Positions 12,701 through 23,455 of a stretch of DNA of 48,415 bases are shown one piece after another. Location: assembly GCA_034638255.1 (NCBI GenBank), contig JAWPGT010000124.1:1-48415 (forward strand), given 5' to 3'. The position numbers and the translations under genes are program-made. The number at the start of each line of letters is the position of its first letter. Position 1 is the first letter of the stretch. The DNA comes from Coprinus comatus (lineage: Eukaryota; Basidiomycota; Agaricomycetes; Agaricales; Agaricaceae). A model generated the notes under the pieces. It saw nothing but the letters and a program-made list of their open reading frames with translations, was not told where the DNA came from and ran no database searches.

Positions 12701-15266
12701 TTGGCTTTTTGGCGTGCCTGCTCCTTTTCACGGAATATATATCTTCCCCTTCTAACGAAAATTCTATTGTCCAATTCCGTCGTGGCAAGCAAAGGCTTGC
12801 GATCACCAAGGACGAAGAGAGCAGAACATCAGAAAAACAGAGCACCTCCACCTCGTCCAGTTCTACAGAAAGGAACGCATTGGCAGCACAAAAACCTATG
12901 ACAGATGTTTTCTCCTGGCAACATCTTACTTATACGGTTCCTATTGCCGGCGAAGAGGATCGAACACTTCTCAATGACGTTACCGGTTTCGTTGCGCCAG
13001 GAAAACTCACCGCATTGATGGGCGAGTCTGGAGCTGGTAAGACGACTCTATTGAACGTCCTGGCAGAGAGAACTACTACTGGTGTCGTTCGTGGTGATCG
13101 TTTCGTCAATGGTCAGGCTCTTCCCCGTGATTTCCAAGCGCAAACGTGAGATTTGTTCATCCCTTAACTATTTTTTGAAAATGTTAACATGGTATCTACA
13201 GGGCTTATTGTCAGCAAATGGACACGCATGTACCTGAATGCACTGTTCGCGAGGCCTTGCTATTCTCTGCTAAACTCCGTCAGCCGACATCTGTTCCTTT
13301 GGCAGAGAAGGAAGCGTATGTTGAACAATGTTTGAGGATGTGCGGTCTTGAGGAATACGCCGAAGCCACAATCGGGTCACTTGGAGTCGAGCATCGTAAA
13401 CGTACAACGATTGGTGTGGAACTTGCTGCGAAGGTCAGCATCATTGTTCATCATTGTTTTGGGGTTGAAATTGATTGGATCATTTAGCCCAAACTGCTCC
13501 TATTCTTGGACGAGCCTACCTCCGGTTTGGATTCTCAAAGCGCTTGGGCTATTGTATCTTTCCTTCGAGCTCTTGCAGATAATGGACAAGCTATTTTGTG
13601 CACGTAAGCTTTGATTATATGTAATATCCATGACCATTGAATCCTCAAATATTACCTCATAGGATTCATCAACCTTCTGCTGAATTGTTCCAAGTCTTCG
13701 ACCGCCTGCTTCTTCTGAGGAAGGGTGGTCATACAGTCTATTTCGGCGACCTCGGTCATCATGCAACTACGTTAATCAACTACTTCGAGAGGAATGGTGC
13801 TCGTGCATGTGAACCTGATGAAAACCCGTACGTCATTCTTTCCTGAAATCTCCAAGTCAATACTAAGTGCACAACCTTCTAGGGCTGAATACATGCTGGA
13901 GTCTATTGGCGCTGGTGCAACTGCCTCGAAAAAGCATGATTGGGCAACTATCTGGAGGAATTCACCGGAATTTGTTAATGTCCAAACGGAGGTCAACGCT
14001 ATTCACACGGAAGGGCAGAATAGGCCCCCTGTTGAGACGACACTCGCAACTGAATTTGCAACTCCATGGCTTTACCAGACTATGGAGCTGGTAAGGAGAG
14101 GAAATGTGGCGTTTTGGAGAAATCCAACCTACCTCCTCGCCAAGCTCAGTTTGAACATCATCGGAGGTCTATTCATCGGTTTTACTTTCTTCAAAGCAAG
14201 TGACACACAACAAGCCACCCAGAACAAGCTTTTCGTATGTCTGTTTACTCTCTCCTGTTATTCTAAGACTAAAATAGGTCACACTAGGCAATTTTCATGG
14301 CCACAATTCTCTGTGTTCCTTTGTCCAATCAACTCCAGGTTCCTTATATCAGTTTCCGTACCGTATATGAAGTTCGCGAGAGGCCGAGCCGTATATACAG
14401 CTGGACTGCGTTTACAACTGCCCACTTGCTGGTAGAGCTTCCTTGGAATTTCCTGGGATCAGTTTTGCTATTCTTCTGCTGGTACTGGCCAGTAGGCTTC
14501 CCCGCTGACAGGGCCGGTTATACATTCCTTATGATTACTATCGTCTATCCTCTTTACTACACCACAATCGCTCTCGTTGTTGCTGCTGCCACACCAAGTG
14601 CTGAAATTGCGGCTATCGTATTCTCCGTCATATTCTCCTTTGTGATCGTATTGTAAGTTTTAACCACTTCTTTCGTACTGGTTCATGGCTTACTTTGTCT
14701 TAGCAACGGTGTAATCCAACCCTTCGGGCAATTGGGTTGGTGGAGATGGATGTATCGTCTTTCACCATTCACATATCTCGTTGAAGGTCTTCTTGGTCAA
14801 GGTGAGCTTGATTATTATTATTTAGTACTACCCTATTGACCATCTACATCTATAGCCCTTGGAGGACAGTCCGTTCATTGTTCGGCAGTAGAAACCATTC
14901 AACTCACACCACCCGCTGGATTAACATGTGGTCAATATCTTGAGAGATTTATTTCAACCTCTGGAGGTTATCTCACAAATCCAAATGCCACGGACACTTG
15001 TGACTTCTGCAGCATTTCTTCTGTGGATGATCTCCTCGCTTCTGGTTACAATATCTTCCCTGAGAATGCTTGGCGCGATTTTGGTCTCATGTGGGCATAT
15101 ATCATTTTCAACGTACGTCATAATTCTTTCTACATATTCATTTGCGCATAAAAACTGAGTTTTTGTTTGATTTTTGTAGATTGTCGTCATCTATATCTTC
15201 GTTTATCTCTTCCGTATTCGCACTGGAAGCCTCTTACCTAGCTTCGGTAAGAAGAAGAAGGCATAG
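9710..15266 (+). CDS. PDR/CDR-type ABC transporter, copy 2 (complete structure, one apparent frameshift)
   Basis: This is a full-size ABCG efflux pump with the order NBD1-TMD1-NBD2-TMD2. I read 21 exons: 9710-10047, 10101-10315, 10374-10802, 10857-11069, 11126-11389, 11460-11558, 11610-11705, 11769-11979, 12030-12040, 12091-12227, 12286-12344, 12400-12615, 12673-13145, 13202-13433, 13488-13603, 13663-13827, 13883-14234, 14288-14652, 14704-14801, 14856-15112 and 15180-15266. NBD1 has the PDR-type Walker [13 protein letters not shown] (Cys in place of Lys), signature [13 protein letters not shown] and [19 protein letters not shown]2 has [30 protein letters not shown] and [15 protein letters not shown]. 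The start is the ATG at 9710, giving [18 protein letters not shown]. One base is missing near 10640 between Walker A and signature of NBD1: …REKFM then PNR-stop, instead of …[18 protein letters not shown]. All other exon phases fit. It is either a pseudogene or a base-calling error. Confidence 0.9.
10637..10651 (+). other. 1-nt frameshift in NBD1 of ABC copy 2
   Basis: The upstream frame reads …EKFM and then reaches TAA at 10649-10651. The downstream frame reads [19 protein letters not shown] without a break to the next donor. ATG CC GAA lacks one base compared with an in-frame ATG NCC GAA. No GT..AG intron fits here. Confidence 0.8.
12030..12040 (+). other. 11-nt microexon of ABC copy 2
   Basis: GAACACTTTTT lies between an intron ending in TTTAG and one starting GTATGTTAAT. 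Splicing it in gives [17 protein letters not shown], the expected continuous PDR sequence. Skipping it breaks the frame. Confidence 0.75.
12228..12285 (+). other. GC-AG intron in ABC copy 2
   Basis: The donor is GCAAGT, not GT. The join TACAGCG + GTTTTACTG encodes [11 protein letters not shown], which matches copy 1, where the same intron has a normal GTATGA donor (23-75). Confidence 0.75.
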
Positions 15267-16180
15267 AGGTATTCTTTTCGAATACGATATTCCATTTCAT
15301 TTTTTTCTCCAACTTATCTTCACTCTCATTCATTATTCAAATACAAATGGTACAAAAAGATATATTTCTTTCTCATACATATTAGGCCTTCATTTAATGT
15401 ACATATTTCAATTCAAATACTTAGTAAACTTAGTAGATTAGTCAGTGATTTTTTGAAGGGTCGTAGTTACAGTGCTATCAGGTTAGCAAATTGTATATTA
15501 GTGTATTATAGCTTTAGCGTCATAGAGGGGGGTTAGTAACAGAGAATGGTACATACAGAATATTGATACTATTTGCGATCATATGCAAGGGCTGTGTATT
15601 AGTGACTCCGGGCCTCCTCATGCTCGCACTTTGCATATCGAAGCTAAACAGCCTAGAGTTCAAACGTTCAAACTGCGTCAAGTACGGTTGGCCGGACGTC
15701 CAAGGTTGAAATTTTCCCGCGCGAGCGATTTGAGTGACTGAGTGACACAAGTCACATTCCTCAGAGAGCATTAAGATCACGTGACCCCAAAGTGTTCTTT
15801 TGAAAAAGCGAACGGAAACATACACATTGGGAGGTAAATAGACTATTCAGCAGTAGAATATAGCCCAAATGGCTTAAAAGTGGTTTCATAATATATTTTT
15901 GTATTTTTCGTGATTTCTTTCTCTTCGGAATGCACGATTCTCCTCAGTCACGTGATTCCCCCACTATTAGGTACAGATTAGGTATCCACCGGAGATTTCC
16001 GGTAAGGAATTTTGTGGGTCTTGAAGGCAGTAACTGAGTATTAACGACTAAGTTTCCGAAGTCCTATGGAGGTTATGTGCAAGGCCTTCATGTGAACTTA
16101 TAATTTGCATATGGTGTGTTGTGGCCTGTGTGTGGCACTAGCGTGACTATTACATAATTACGGTAGAACACGTGACACAG
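15267..16180. other. intergenic with three CACGTGA motifs
   Basis: This is the 3' flank of ABC copy 2. E-box-like CACGTG cores, each continuing as GTGA or preceded by TCA, occur near 15778, 15949 and 16170. There is no gene. Confidence 0.4.
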
Positions 16181-16199
16181 GGTGTCGTTTACCCTTTTT

Positions 16200-16640
16200 T
16201 CCCACAAAAAAGAGTAAAGATATGTTAAAGATATTACTAATATCTTTAACCATGTCCCGTATGTTATATAGTGAAATATATTTTAAATATCATTAAAGAA
16301 ACCCACACAATATATATGGAAGATAAATATAACCCCGAAGTGTGACATACTGACTGATTTTGTGTCACATTTCTTTAGTTTATCATACACGAGATATGTT
16401 AGACATATTTTAAATTTCTATAACAGTTTCTTTCTTATATTCACTACCAGATATGTTAAACAAATTTGAAAGATATCCTTATAAGTAAACACTGTTTCTT
16501 TAACATACCTTCAACTTTCCTTTACTAAAACTTTAATACTTCCCAAAAGATATATTGTAAATATAGTTGATAGATGTTAGAAGTTTTCTACAAATATTAT
16601 TTGAATATGTTTTATCTATCTTATACAGTATAGACGGAAC
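16200..16640. repeat. AT-rich patch with repeated GATATGTTAAA-like motif and a perfect inverted repeat
   Basis: Variants of GATATGTTAAA recur near 16220, 16390, 16452 and 16548, with reverse copies such as TTCTTTAACAT near 16496. At 16224-16250 there is a perfect 12-bp inverted repeat, GTTAAAGATATT, around a 3-base spacer. It may be a decayed short element. No terminal repeats are evident. Confidence 0.45.
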
Positions 16641-16889
16641 TGAATAGAGATGATATGTATAACTGGTGATAGGGGTCCCATACATGTAAAGTCAAAAGAC
16701 ATAAAACTGAAGTTAGTAATCAGACAAAAAGCAAGTTTTGGAAGAAAATATACATACTGAAACTGAAGTAGAATGAAAGAATTTTGAAGGTTTATCTAAG
16801 ATTAGGGTTCCTAGAATTTCAGAAGTTTCGAGGGGTTTGAGGTTGGTGGTTTCCTAGGATTTCACGGTTTCCTGGTATTGCATTTGTAG

Positions 16890-17002
16890 AATTCTGAGAA
16901 ATTTGAGGAATTTGAGGAATTTGAGGATTCTGAGAAATTCTAGGAATTTGCGGATTCTGAGAATTCTGAGAAATCTGAGAAATTCCAGGAATTCCAGGAC
17001 TT
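16890..17002. repeat. 9-bp degenerate minisatellite
   Basis: About a dozen imperfect copies of AATTTGAGG / ATTCTGAGA. On the minus strand it translates to repeating Ile-Pro-Gln or Phe-Ser-Glu strings. The open frames through it have no recognisable flanking domain, so I treat it as noncoding. Confidence 0.6.
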
Positions 17003-17669
17003 CGTGTATGCATAAACGTACGACTTGGAGGTAGATAACCATGCGTAGTTGTCTGTCATTGGCAAGAATTGGTTCACCGGGAGCATTGGTGAGCGAGAGA
17101 CCAAACTTATCCTGGTCTTGAGGATGACACAAACAAGAGCGACACTATAGAAGTTTGTAAGTAAAAGTATGAGAAAATGGATGGATAGTGAGCTGATCAC
17201 CAGTAACCATCTGTTATGATCGTCAGTTCATCACCGGATTATTTTAACCAAGTTCCAGAAATACCCATTGAATCTATTTCTAACTGAACCATCTTTGATA
17301 CATGCTAATTACTCAGCCAAAGCTATAATTAGTATATAGTTATCTTTAGTATACTTATTTTCTCTTGTCTACTTTTACTTTCGTTTTATCCCATTGCCTC
17401 TTACGAGTTTCATAATTGTTACATGTTTTATACTCGATACAAGTCTCAGTAGGAGAAAGGCGTACTTACATGTTTCATCTCTCGTTTCACTTATTTCAGG
17501 ATTACTCGTAGATAGTATAAATAGTCATTTGTATTAGCCCTTGAAGTCTCAAGCTTCAAGTTGGTTAACTTCTAATCTACTCGTTCTACGACCTCTGCCT
17601 GAACACCAGACAGTAGTTTAACTAGTAGAGATTGAACGCCTGTCTCAAGCGGCTTAATGCCCAAGAGAT
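17003..17669. other. intergenic, nothing recognised
   Basis: No gene, RNA or clear repeat seen between the minisatellite and the ATPase fragment. Confidence 0.4.
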
Positions 17670-17675
17670 CTAGGA

Positions 17676-18296
17676 TCATAACACCATCTTAACCTTGACA
17701 CCGAGAGCAAGAGTGTCATCAATGGTCTGCTTAGTATCGGAACGAGGAGGATCGAAAATGGTGAGGAGACCGATGAGTTCGAAACCATTACCCTCAGCCT
17801 CTGGATCATCGCCATCAAGTTCCTCATATGCGACAGCAAGACCATGAAGACCACGAGTAGCGTATTCTTCGATATCAGCTTCCAACCTGTTCTTGATTTC
17901 CTCGGTCTTGTTACGAGTGCAAAGTTTGCATACCCTTGGTGACACGCTTGAGCTTGCCAGCAGTGTAAGTGATTTCAGTACTACACTTGTCAGTGGGCTT
18001 GAAGCCAAGGAGCTTGATACCAGCGCGAGCGCGAGCGGGGTCACCAACAGCAGCAACAATGGAAGTATCAATGGCATCCTGGTTCTCGGTACGGGAGGCA
18101 TAAGCGGCAAGTAGGATAACATCGTCATCAGAGAAAGGACCATAGGTACGGATGGTGTTGCGATCAATGGTGAGCTTGTTGGTGGTGAGAGTACTGGTCT
18201 TGTCAGAACAGAGGATGGTAACACCAGCCAATTCCTCGATGGCGGTGATACGGGTGACAATTGCCTTGTACTTGGTGAGCTGTCGGGCACCGACAG
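17676..18296 (-). pseudogene. fragment of plasma-membrane H+-ATPase (PMA1-type P3A ATPase)
   Basis: The minus strand encodes about 200 residues of the phosphorylation and nucleotide-binding domains of a fungal proton pump. It starts near ARQLTKYKAIVTRITAIEE, continues through the phosphorylation loop, AAYASRTENQDAI and FDPPRSDTKQTIDD, and breaks off after VKVKMV, just before the expected TGD motif. The invariant DKTGT motif reads DKTST (Asp codon at 18202-18204). A deletion with frameshift falls at about 17925-17945, between VTKGM and LCTRNKTEE. All transmembrane regions are missing at both ends and no introns are present. It is a non-functional relic. Its C/G-rich third positions are typical of a highly expressed source gene and unlike the surroundings. 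Confidence 0.85.
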
Positions 18297-19914
18297 GCCG
18301 TCTATTATGTGATTGCTCTCGCTCTTGCCAAAATAGCCGCTAGCAGACCATGTTCGCTTGTGTATATAGATATACCAGTGCGCCAAAGGTCTCTATCAGC
18401 GCATCAAAGTCAGATTCAACATACACCAATCTCAACTCGTCTGAGACAGATTGGTACTGTTGAAGATCTGAGGTGAAACGGTGTAAGACTAGAGATGCAG
18501 TGAGCCTGTATAATAGTTCAAAGCGTTGAGTACTGGTAATGGAGTTGGAAGTATATCAGAGAGAGAGCGTACCAATCATAGTGGTGCTATATGAGGATGA
18601 TCCTTCATTATATTGACTTTCTCGCTAATTTCTCTACCTCCGCGCGTGCAATACGACAATGAGACCTTCGATTCCTTCAACTTCCTACTAGCATCTTCCA
18701 CTTTATCACCCAACTCTTGCATTTCCGGTTTGGCCAAGCAACGTTTGATCATAGCTTTTCATTAGCTTGTTCGAAGTGTGCCTGTAAGGTATCAAGAATT
18801 CGTTGTTAGTCAAGGTCTACTTATCCTGGGGTCAGTACAGTGTCATTCTTTGTTTGTACTTGCCACTGAAAGTTAATCAATTTCAGCCATATACAAACAA
18901 AAACGAACATCCTCTCTTTCTCACTCTCCCTCCCTCACCCATACACACACGCATGTACACAAAAAACACGGTGAGTGTACCGCTTTCCTTATTATAAATG
19001 CATGGGAGGCTTACCAAGGATAAGGACAGCTCTATGACACAAGATCCAGAAATATCCAATGACGAGGAGCAGGCAAACGAAAGAAAAGGAACTAAAATCA
19101 CACCTGACAAGGCTACAATGGAGATGATTAGCACCGCAGCCACTAGTGCCAAGAAGCGACGAGGGATATGGAAGTTGGTATCGTCCGCAGGTAGAAAAAT
19201 GCGATCGTTGATGTATTCGGCTGGTGAAATCGCGAGGAGGCGGAGAGGATACTAGAACTGAGCAGTAGTGCCCCTGCGATTTCTTTGTTATTGAGTTCGT
19301 GAGTTCTTTTATAGCCATAGTTCTCGCACTTCGACGTTGACAGTTGAGGTGTAGGCATTGGGTTTTCTGGAGCCAGGGCAGTAGAGGTAGATGCAGGATT
19401 CGGTTGTGCGGGGGAAGGGAGGCGTAAATTGGGGTGGTCTACGATACTTTTCCATATCTGACTTCCTGAATAATTGAAATATTGAGCCACTCTGTTTTTG
19501 AGAGTACTATATGTCTTTGTTTTCAAAGCACAGAAACTGGGTAAATCGAAGCCTTCATGACGAGAAAGTCTCGATGGTGATAACCTAGCATAGAAATGAG
19601 ACATGTTAAGAAACAGGAGATAGATTAAGCTAACTTTGGCAGTTAAAAAGAGGTATTGTTCCCCTCTTTCACGCTTCTTCGCATCAAGTTGTAAACATTC
19701 CGCATCAAGACGACACTCTTTCATAGTGATTAGTGTGTATTCGAACCGCAATGAAAATCAAAAGCGTACTAAGATGAACTGGAGTATATTCTTCTGTAAG
19801 AGGCGAAAATCTCGTCAGTTGCGGATTCCCGGATGTATACTAACATTCACGTGTTCATAAACCGCTTCATATCTCGGACTTGATTCTGTTGGAGAGCGGG
19901 AAGTAAACCATTTA
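18297..19914. other. no confident gene; two competing open frames
   Basis: A minus-strand open frame at 19143-19751 (202 codons, Pro/Ser/Thr-rich, with a possible 50-nt GTTAGC..GCTAG intron near 19590) overlaps a plus-strand basic open frame at 18998-19255 (…KKRRGIWKLVSSAGRKMRSL…). Neither resembles a family I know. At most one is real. Confidence 0.3.
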
Positions 19915-20400
19915 GCGGTTCTCCGCCATAACAAGGAATTCAGCAAGATCCATCTTGAAAGGAAATTCATGTCGATCGTTAATCTCGACCATGGGATCTC
20001 GTTGTATATCGTATTCAAAGCGCTTAAGGTGAGGATGTAACACAGGGAGGAAAGATTCAAAAATGATACCCTTCTTGGCATCTTGTAATCCATGTCCTTT
20101 GGTGTGGTATTTAATTTTGTTGTCGAGGGTTTCAATGGTAACATAATCTTTGAAGGAATCATGCAACATTTTCATACCCTTCACATTCAATTAGATATCT
20201 GATGAATATATTGAGTGCACTGAGACGCATTCACATAACATTCTGTTTACCATTGAATTCTTCGATCCGCGGTGATTCATAGTTGACGTTCAGGTAGTTG
20301 ATATAGCTTTTCATTTTTCCAACAAAAAGTTTTGTAATTGCATCTTTAACCTGGGTGTTCTGTTGTACATAGTCATCCGGATTATCACCATATAATACAT
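19915..20400 (-). pseudogene. fragment of USP7/Ubp15-type ubiquitin carboxyl-terminal hydrolase
   Basis: There are two exon-like blocks. The upper one (20251-~20395) gives VKDAITKLFVGKMKSYINYL and then NYESPRIEEFN. The lower one (~19930-20198) gives LHDSFKDYVTIETLDNKIKY, HGLQDAKKGIIFESFLPVLH and INDRHEFPFKMDL. Both match the middle of the USP catalytic domain of USP7-like enzymes. The 52-bp intron between them (20199-20250) keeps correct sites and phase. Immediately after it the second codon expected as Gln (CAA) is TAA (20191-20193), and the segment with the catalytic Cys and His boxes is absent. It is therefore a dead partial copy that came from genomic DNA, not from spliced mRNA. Confidence 0.75.
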
Positions 20401-21599
20401 GATCGACGTAGGTCAGTCATAGAGATGGGATTGTAGAATTTTGTGCAGTGACGTTTGAAATTCTGTTTTCGAAGATTCAATTTCATGTGAAGGAAACGGA
20501 CATGATACTTACCTCAGTCCCAGACCGAGAATGGATCGAGCTGTATGAACGCGTTTAGTATGTAAAATTCAGGTCAGAACATGATACTCACGCTGAGGGC
20601 ACCAATCAATGGCAGTAGGACCAATCCATTGAGATCTTTAGAGGCCAACCACGAAGTGATATTGGAAAGTACAAATGGGCATGACAAGGCCTTGAAGTTC
20701 TTCTTAGCTTCCATGTTGATGTTGTTGTTGATCAATGTTATAGTTGAGTAGTGACCAGCATAGGAAGAGGGTCACTTATGATAACATCATCTTCATTGAT
20801 TCCTCCAAGTTATTACCAACAGGACCAGGACCACATCATGAAATCCCCATCGTGATCAAACCCCAGTGCGGGATACCCCTTGTCAGCATCATCGTCGCAT
20901 ACGAGGCGATTATGTCAGTAATTAATCCAATGTAATAAAGAACGCATCCTACTTGATATTAGTGAGCCTGGAGTAACCCATCTCCATTGAAGCCGGGAAA
21001 AAATAGGTCTGAACGAAATATAGGTTGGTGAGGCTGGATGAATAATGCTGAACCCTCTTACAACTCTTCCTTCTTGGCTCAACAAGTGCATGGTAGTCAG
21101 AACACCATTTTCTCACAGAAGAGAAGTCAACTCACTCCCAGAGGAATTTAAATTCTAAAAGTATTGAAGAGATTGAGGACAATGACTATCAATAAGAGAC
21201 ATACCAAGAGACATACCTGAAATCATTATTTTGTCACGATGTCAAAATCTGGGAAGATATGGATCAGAGGTGGCATTATTCAGCAATAAACAGAAGCAAC
21301 GCACAACTCATACCAAAGCTATCCCAAGGCCTAACATCCCTGATCAAGTGTAATACGCCGTCATCTGCGACAAATATTCCTCTGTAACATTTGGCGCCAA
21401 CAGTCTGGTTTGTCCACCAGAGAAACAACCCAACACCAAACACTCAAACTAATCCGATCCCATGGCGTATAAGCATGAGGACCAGACTTTTTGAGGGTCC
21501 GTAACCATGCATTGTGCATCTGCTTGTGCGTGCGTTTATGTGTCAATGAACCCACATCCCATCCCAAACATTGCTCAACTTATCATCCTTTCCAAACAG
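20401..21599. other. intergenic with isolated exon-like pieces
   Basis: A minus-strand piece at about 20590-20720 (MEAKKNFKALSCPFVL…) ends in a good donor but joins nothing I recognise. No other feature is supported. Confidence 0.3.
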
Positions 21600-21609
21600 C
21601 TCTTCCAAG

Positions 21610-21862
21610 ACTTATCTAACATTCTCCTCATAACAAACTTAATCCCCTCTTTCACACCATCCATACATTCTCATCAATATCAGCTTTATTACCCATAGGT
21701 GTGATTATAATTTTAATACCGGCTCGATGAGCAGCCAATATCTTTTCTTACAAACCTCCAACGGGAAGTACTCGTCCCACTAATGGTATTTCTCCCGTTA
21801 TCGCTGCAAAAGGAAGTTAGCATTAGATAAGAAAAGAAAAGAAAAAACACAGTAACATACCC
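21610..21862 (-). pseudogene. fragment of Lon protease (C-terminal proteolytic domain)
   Basis: The minus-strand exon 21803-~21610 reads ITGEIPLVGRVLPVGGL, a stop, [28 protein letters not shown] and, after a frame change, VKEGIKFV. This is the conserved end of the ATP-dependent Lon protease domain, including the region of the catalytic Lys (LAAHRAGIK). The stop TAA at 21748-21750 replaces a Lys codon. A GTATGT..TTGCAG intron (21804-21860) precedes the exon. The rest of the enzyme is absent; upstream codons that look like VCTANTLP could be a second Lon piece but are too short to be sure. Confidence 0.7.
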
Positions 21863-22270
21863 AGAGACCTCAAGGAAGAGTATTTGCAGTGCAAACAAAT
21901 AAGTACGCATGAAAGGTGTAATTCTCGGGTGTATGTTTCCCCATAGGATAAGATAGATCGTCAAGCTCTTTCGGCAAATAAAACTGTAGCCTTGCTTTTG
22001 TGCGACTTTAATTCTACTTTTGAGGATTCTTCAACTCCACCATCCGAAGCTCCTTCCCATTTTGGAGTGATCCAGTAGCGGAGTCGCCCACTATTGGATC
22101 CTCGATACCAATAGTAGCAAAGAGACACTACTCGAATTTTGTGATCCGTAATGAGGCATTGGATTTTTAATACATTAACTAAACATTACAACTGGTAAAA
22201 ACCACAGATGAATGGACTGGAGGGGCGGGACACAAGCGACCAGTCTCTACTACTCATTGATAATGTGCTG

Positions 22271-22792
22271 TTACAACGGTATATTGAGAATAAGGGACCA
22301 GTTAGAAAGAATCAAGCATACCAAAGCAAAGCGAATGCTATCCTGAATGATGCCAGGCTGCCCGTGGGATTGTGCAAAGTCAAGAATCAGGCCCAGCTTG
22401 GCCTTGAGCTGTACGGGATATCATTAGCATTGGTATAGGTACATATGAGACCTGCATGTACATACCAATTCAAGCTCATACTCTGAACGATCTCCACATT
22501 CTTCTGCGCAATTCAAATCCGGCAGATTTCCGTTCTCGCGCTCTGCCTGGACCACGCCGTCCAAGTCAATAAGCTCCCAGATGCCGAAATCTTGCATTTC
22601 GCATTCGAGGACGCTGTCAGCGTCTGATTTGTTGCTCCCCACCTCCGAGAGTTTATCACTCGGGAAGAAATCGAAGGGAGTATCACAGTCGGACGATATA
22701 TCAGAGGTGTGGCTCGAGGAGTGACAGGAGGCAGATTTGTTATTGCTGGAGGCGTTGCAAAGGGTGGAATCGTATGATTGTGAGGCAGGCAT
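22271..22792 (-). CDS. hypothetical acidic orphan protein
   Basis: Two exons, 22466-22792 and 22271-22408, joined in phase by a 57-bp GTATGT..TACAG intron. The product starts MPASQSYDSTLCNASSNN (a second in-frame ATG lies 15 bases upstream). A Ser/Asp-rich stretch with SDCDTPFDFFPSDK and FGIWELIDLDGVV follows, and it ends LSNWSLILNIPL. I do not recognise a domain. The acidic, serine-rich first half suggests a nuclear or regulatory protein but proves nothing. Confidence 0.45.
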
Positions 22793-23455
22793 GATGTGTG
22801 AGCGCATTTGATTCCTGTGTATTTATGCGAACATAGCTCAATTCATTGTAAATGTAGTTTTCCAAATACAAGGCACAAGAGTCTTACCAATTTTGATACA
22901 ATGGGATTGGAAGGACCCTGTTAGGAACACGTTGACAAATTTCTCATGTAATCTTGAGGAATGAAGAACAGAGGACCCAGGTCACTCATGCTCTGTGCAT
23001 TGGCAAAATTTGGGACACCGAGGTCTCCAATAAAGTAAGAGGACCAAAGTCACTCGTATCCCATCATGTTGGAGTAAGTTGCGAATGTCGGTAGGATACT
23101 AGGAGGTCTCCGGGGGGTTAAGTCTGAAACTTTAAGGTGGTGGTTGAAGGAGAAGCATGATCATAATCGTCTCGCGTAGCCGGATTGCGGCATCCACAAT
23201 ATCACATGACTCATTTTTCAATTTATTCTACTCAAACACAGATGTACTATGAGTTGGTCCCAGGATCCGTAAGGGACCTATCAATTATGAAGCATGGAAG
23301 TTAGATACAGATAGGATTACTACTTCGATTAAACACGGGGAATTCCAGGATCATCCAGGGAAAGTGGTTTCTGAGCGCGGTCAGTAATGTGTTGGTGACG
23401 GTAGATTAGTTTAAAATGAATCAGCCTCTTATAGTTATATCCAATTGAGTTTCAC
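22793..23455. other. intergenic, nothing recognised
   Basis: This is the upstream region of the acidic orphan and downstream flank of the next minus-strand gene. No feature seen. Confidence 0.4.

Noticed and set aside
16892..17001. CRISPR-like array
   Set aside because: The repeat is a contiguous degenerate 9-mer without spacers, in a eukaryotic genome.
16819..17200. Ile-Pro-Gln or Phe-Ser-Glu repeat proteins on the minus strand
   Set aside because: Three frames are open only because the 9-bp repeat lacks stops; the flanks show no domain or splice logic.
20744..20935. 63-codon plus-strand frame near the USP7 relic
   Set aside because: No homology, no splice context, and length expected by chance.
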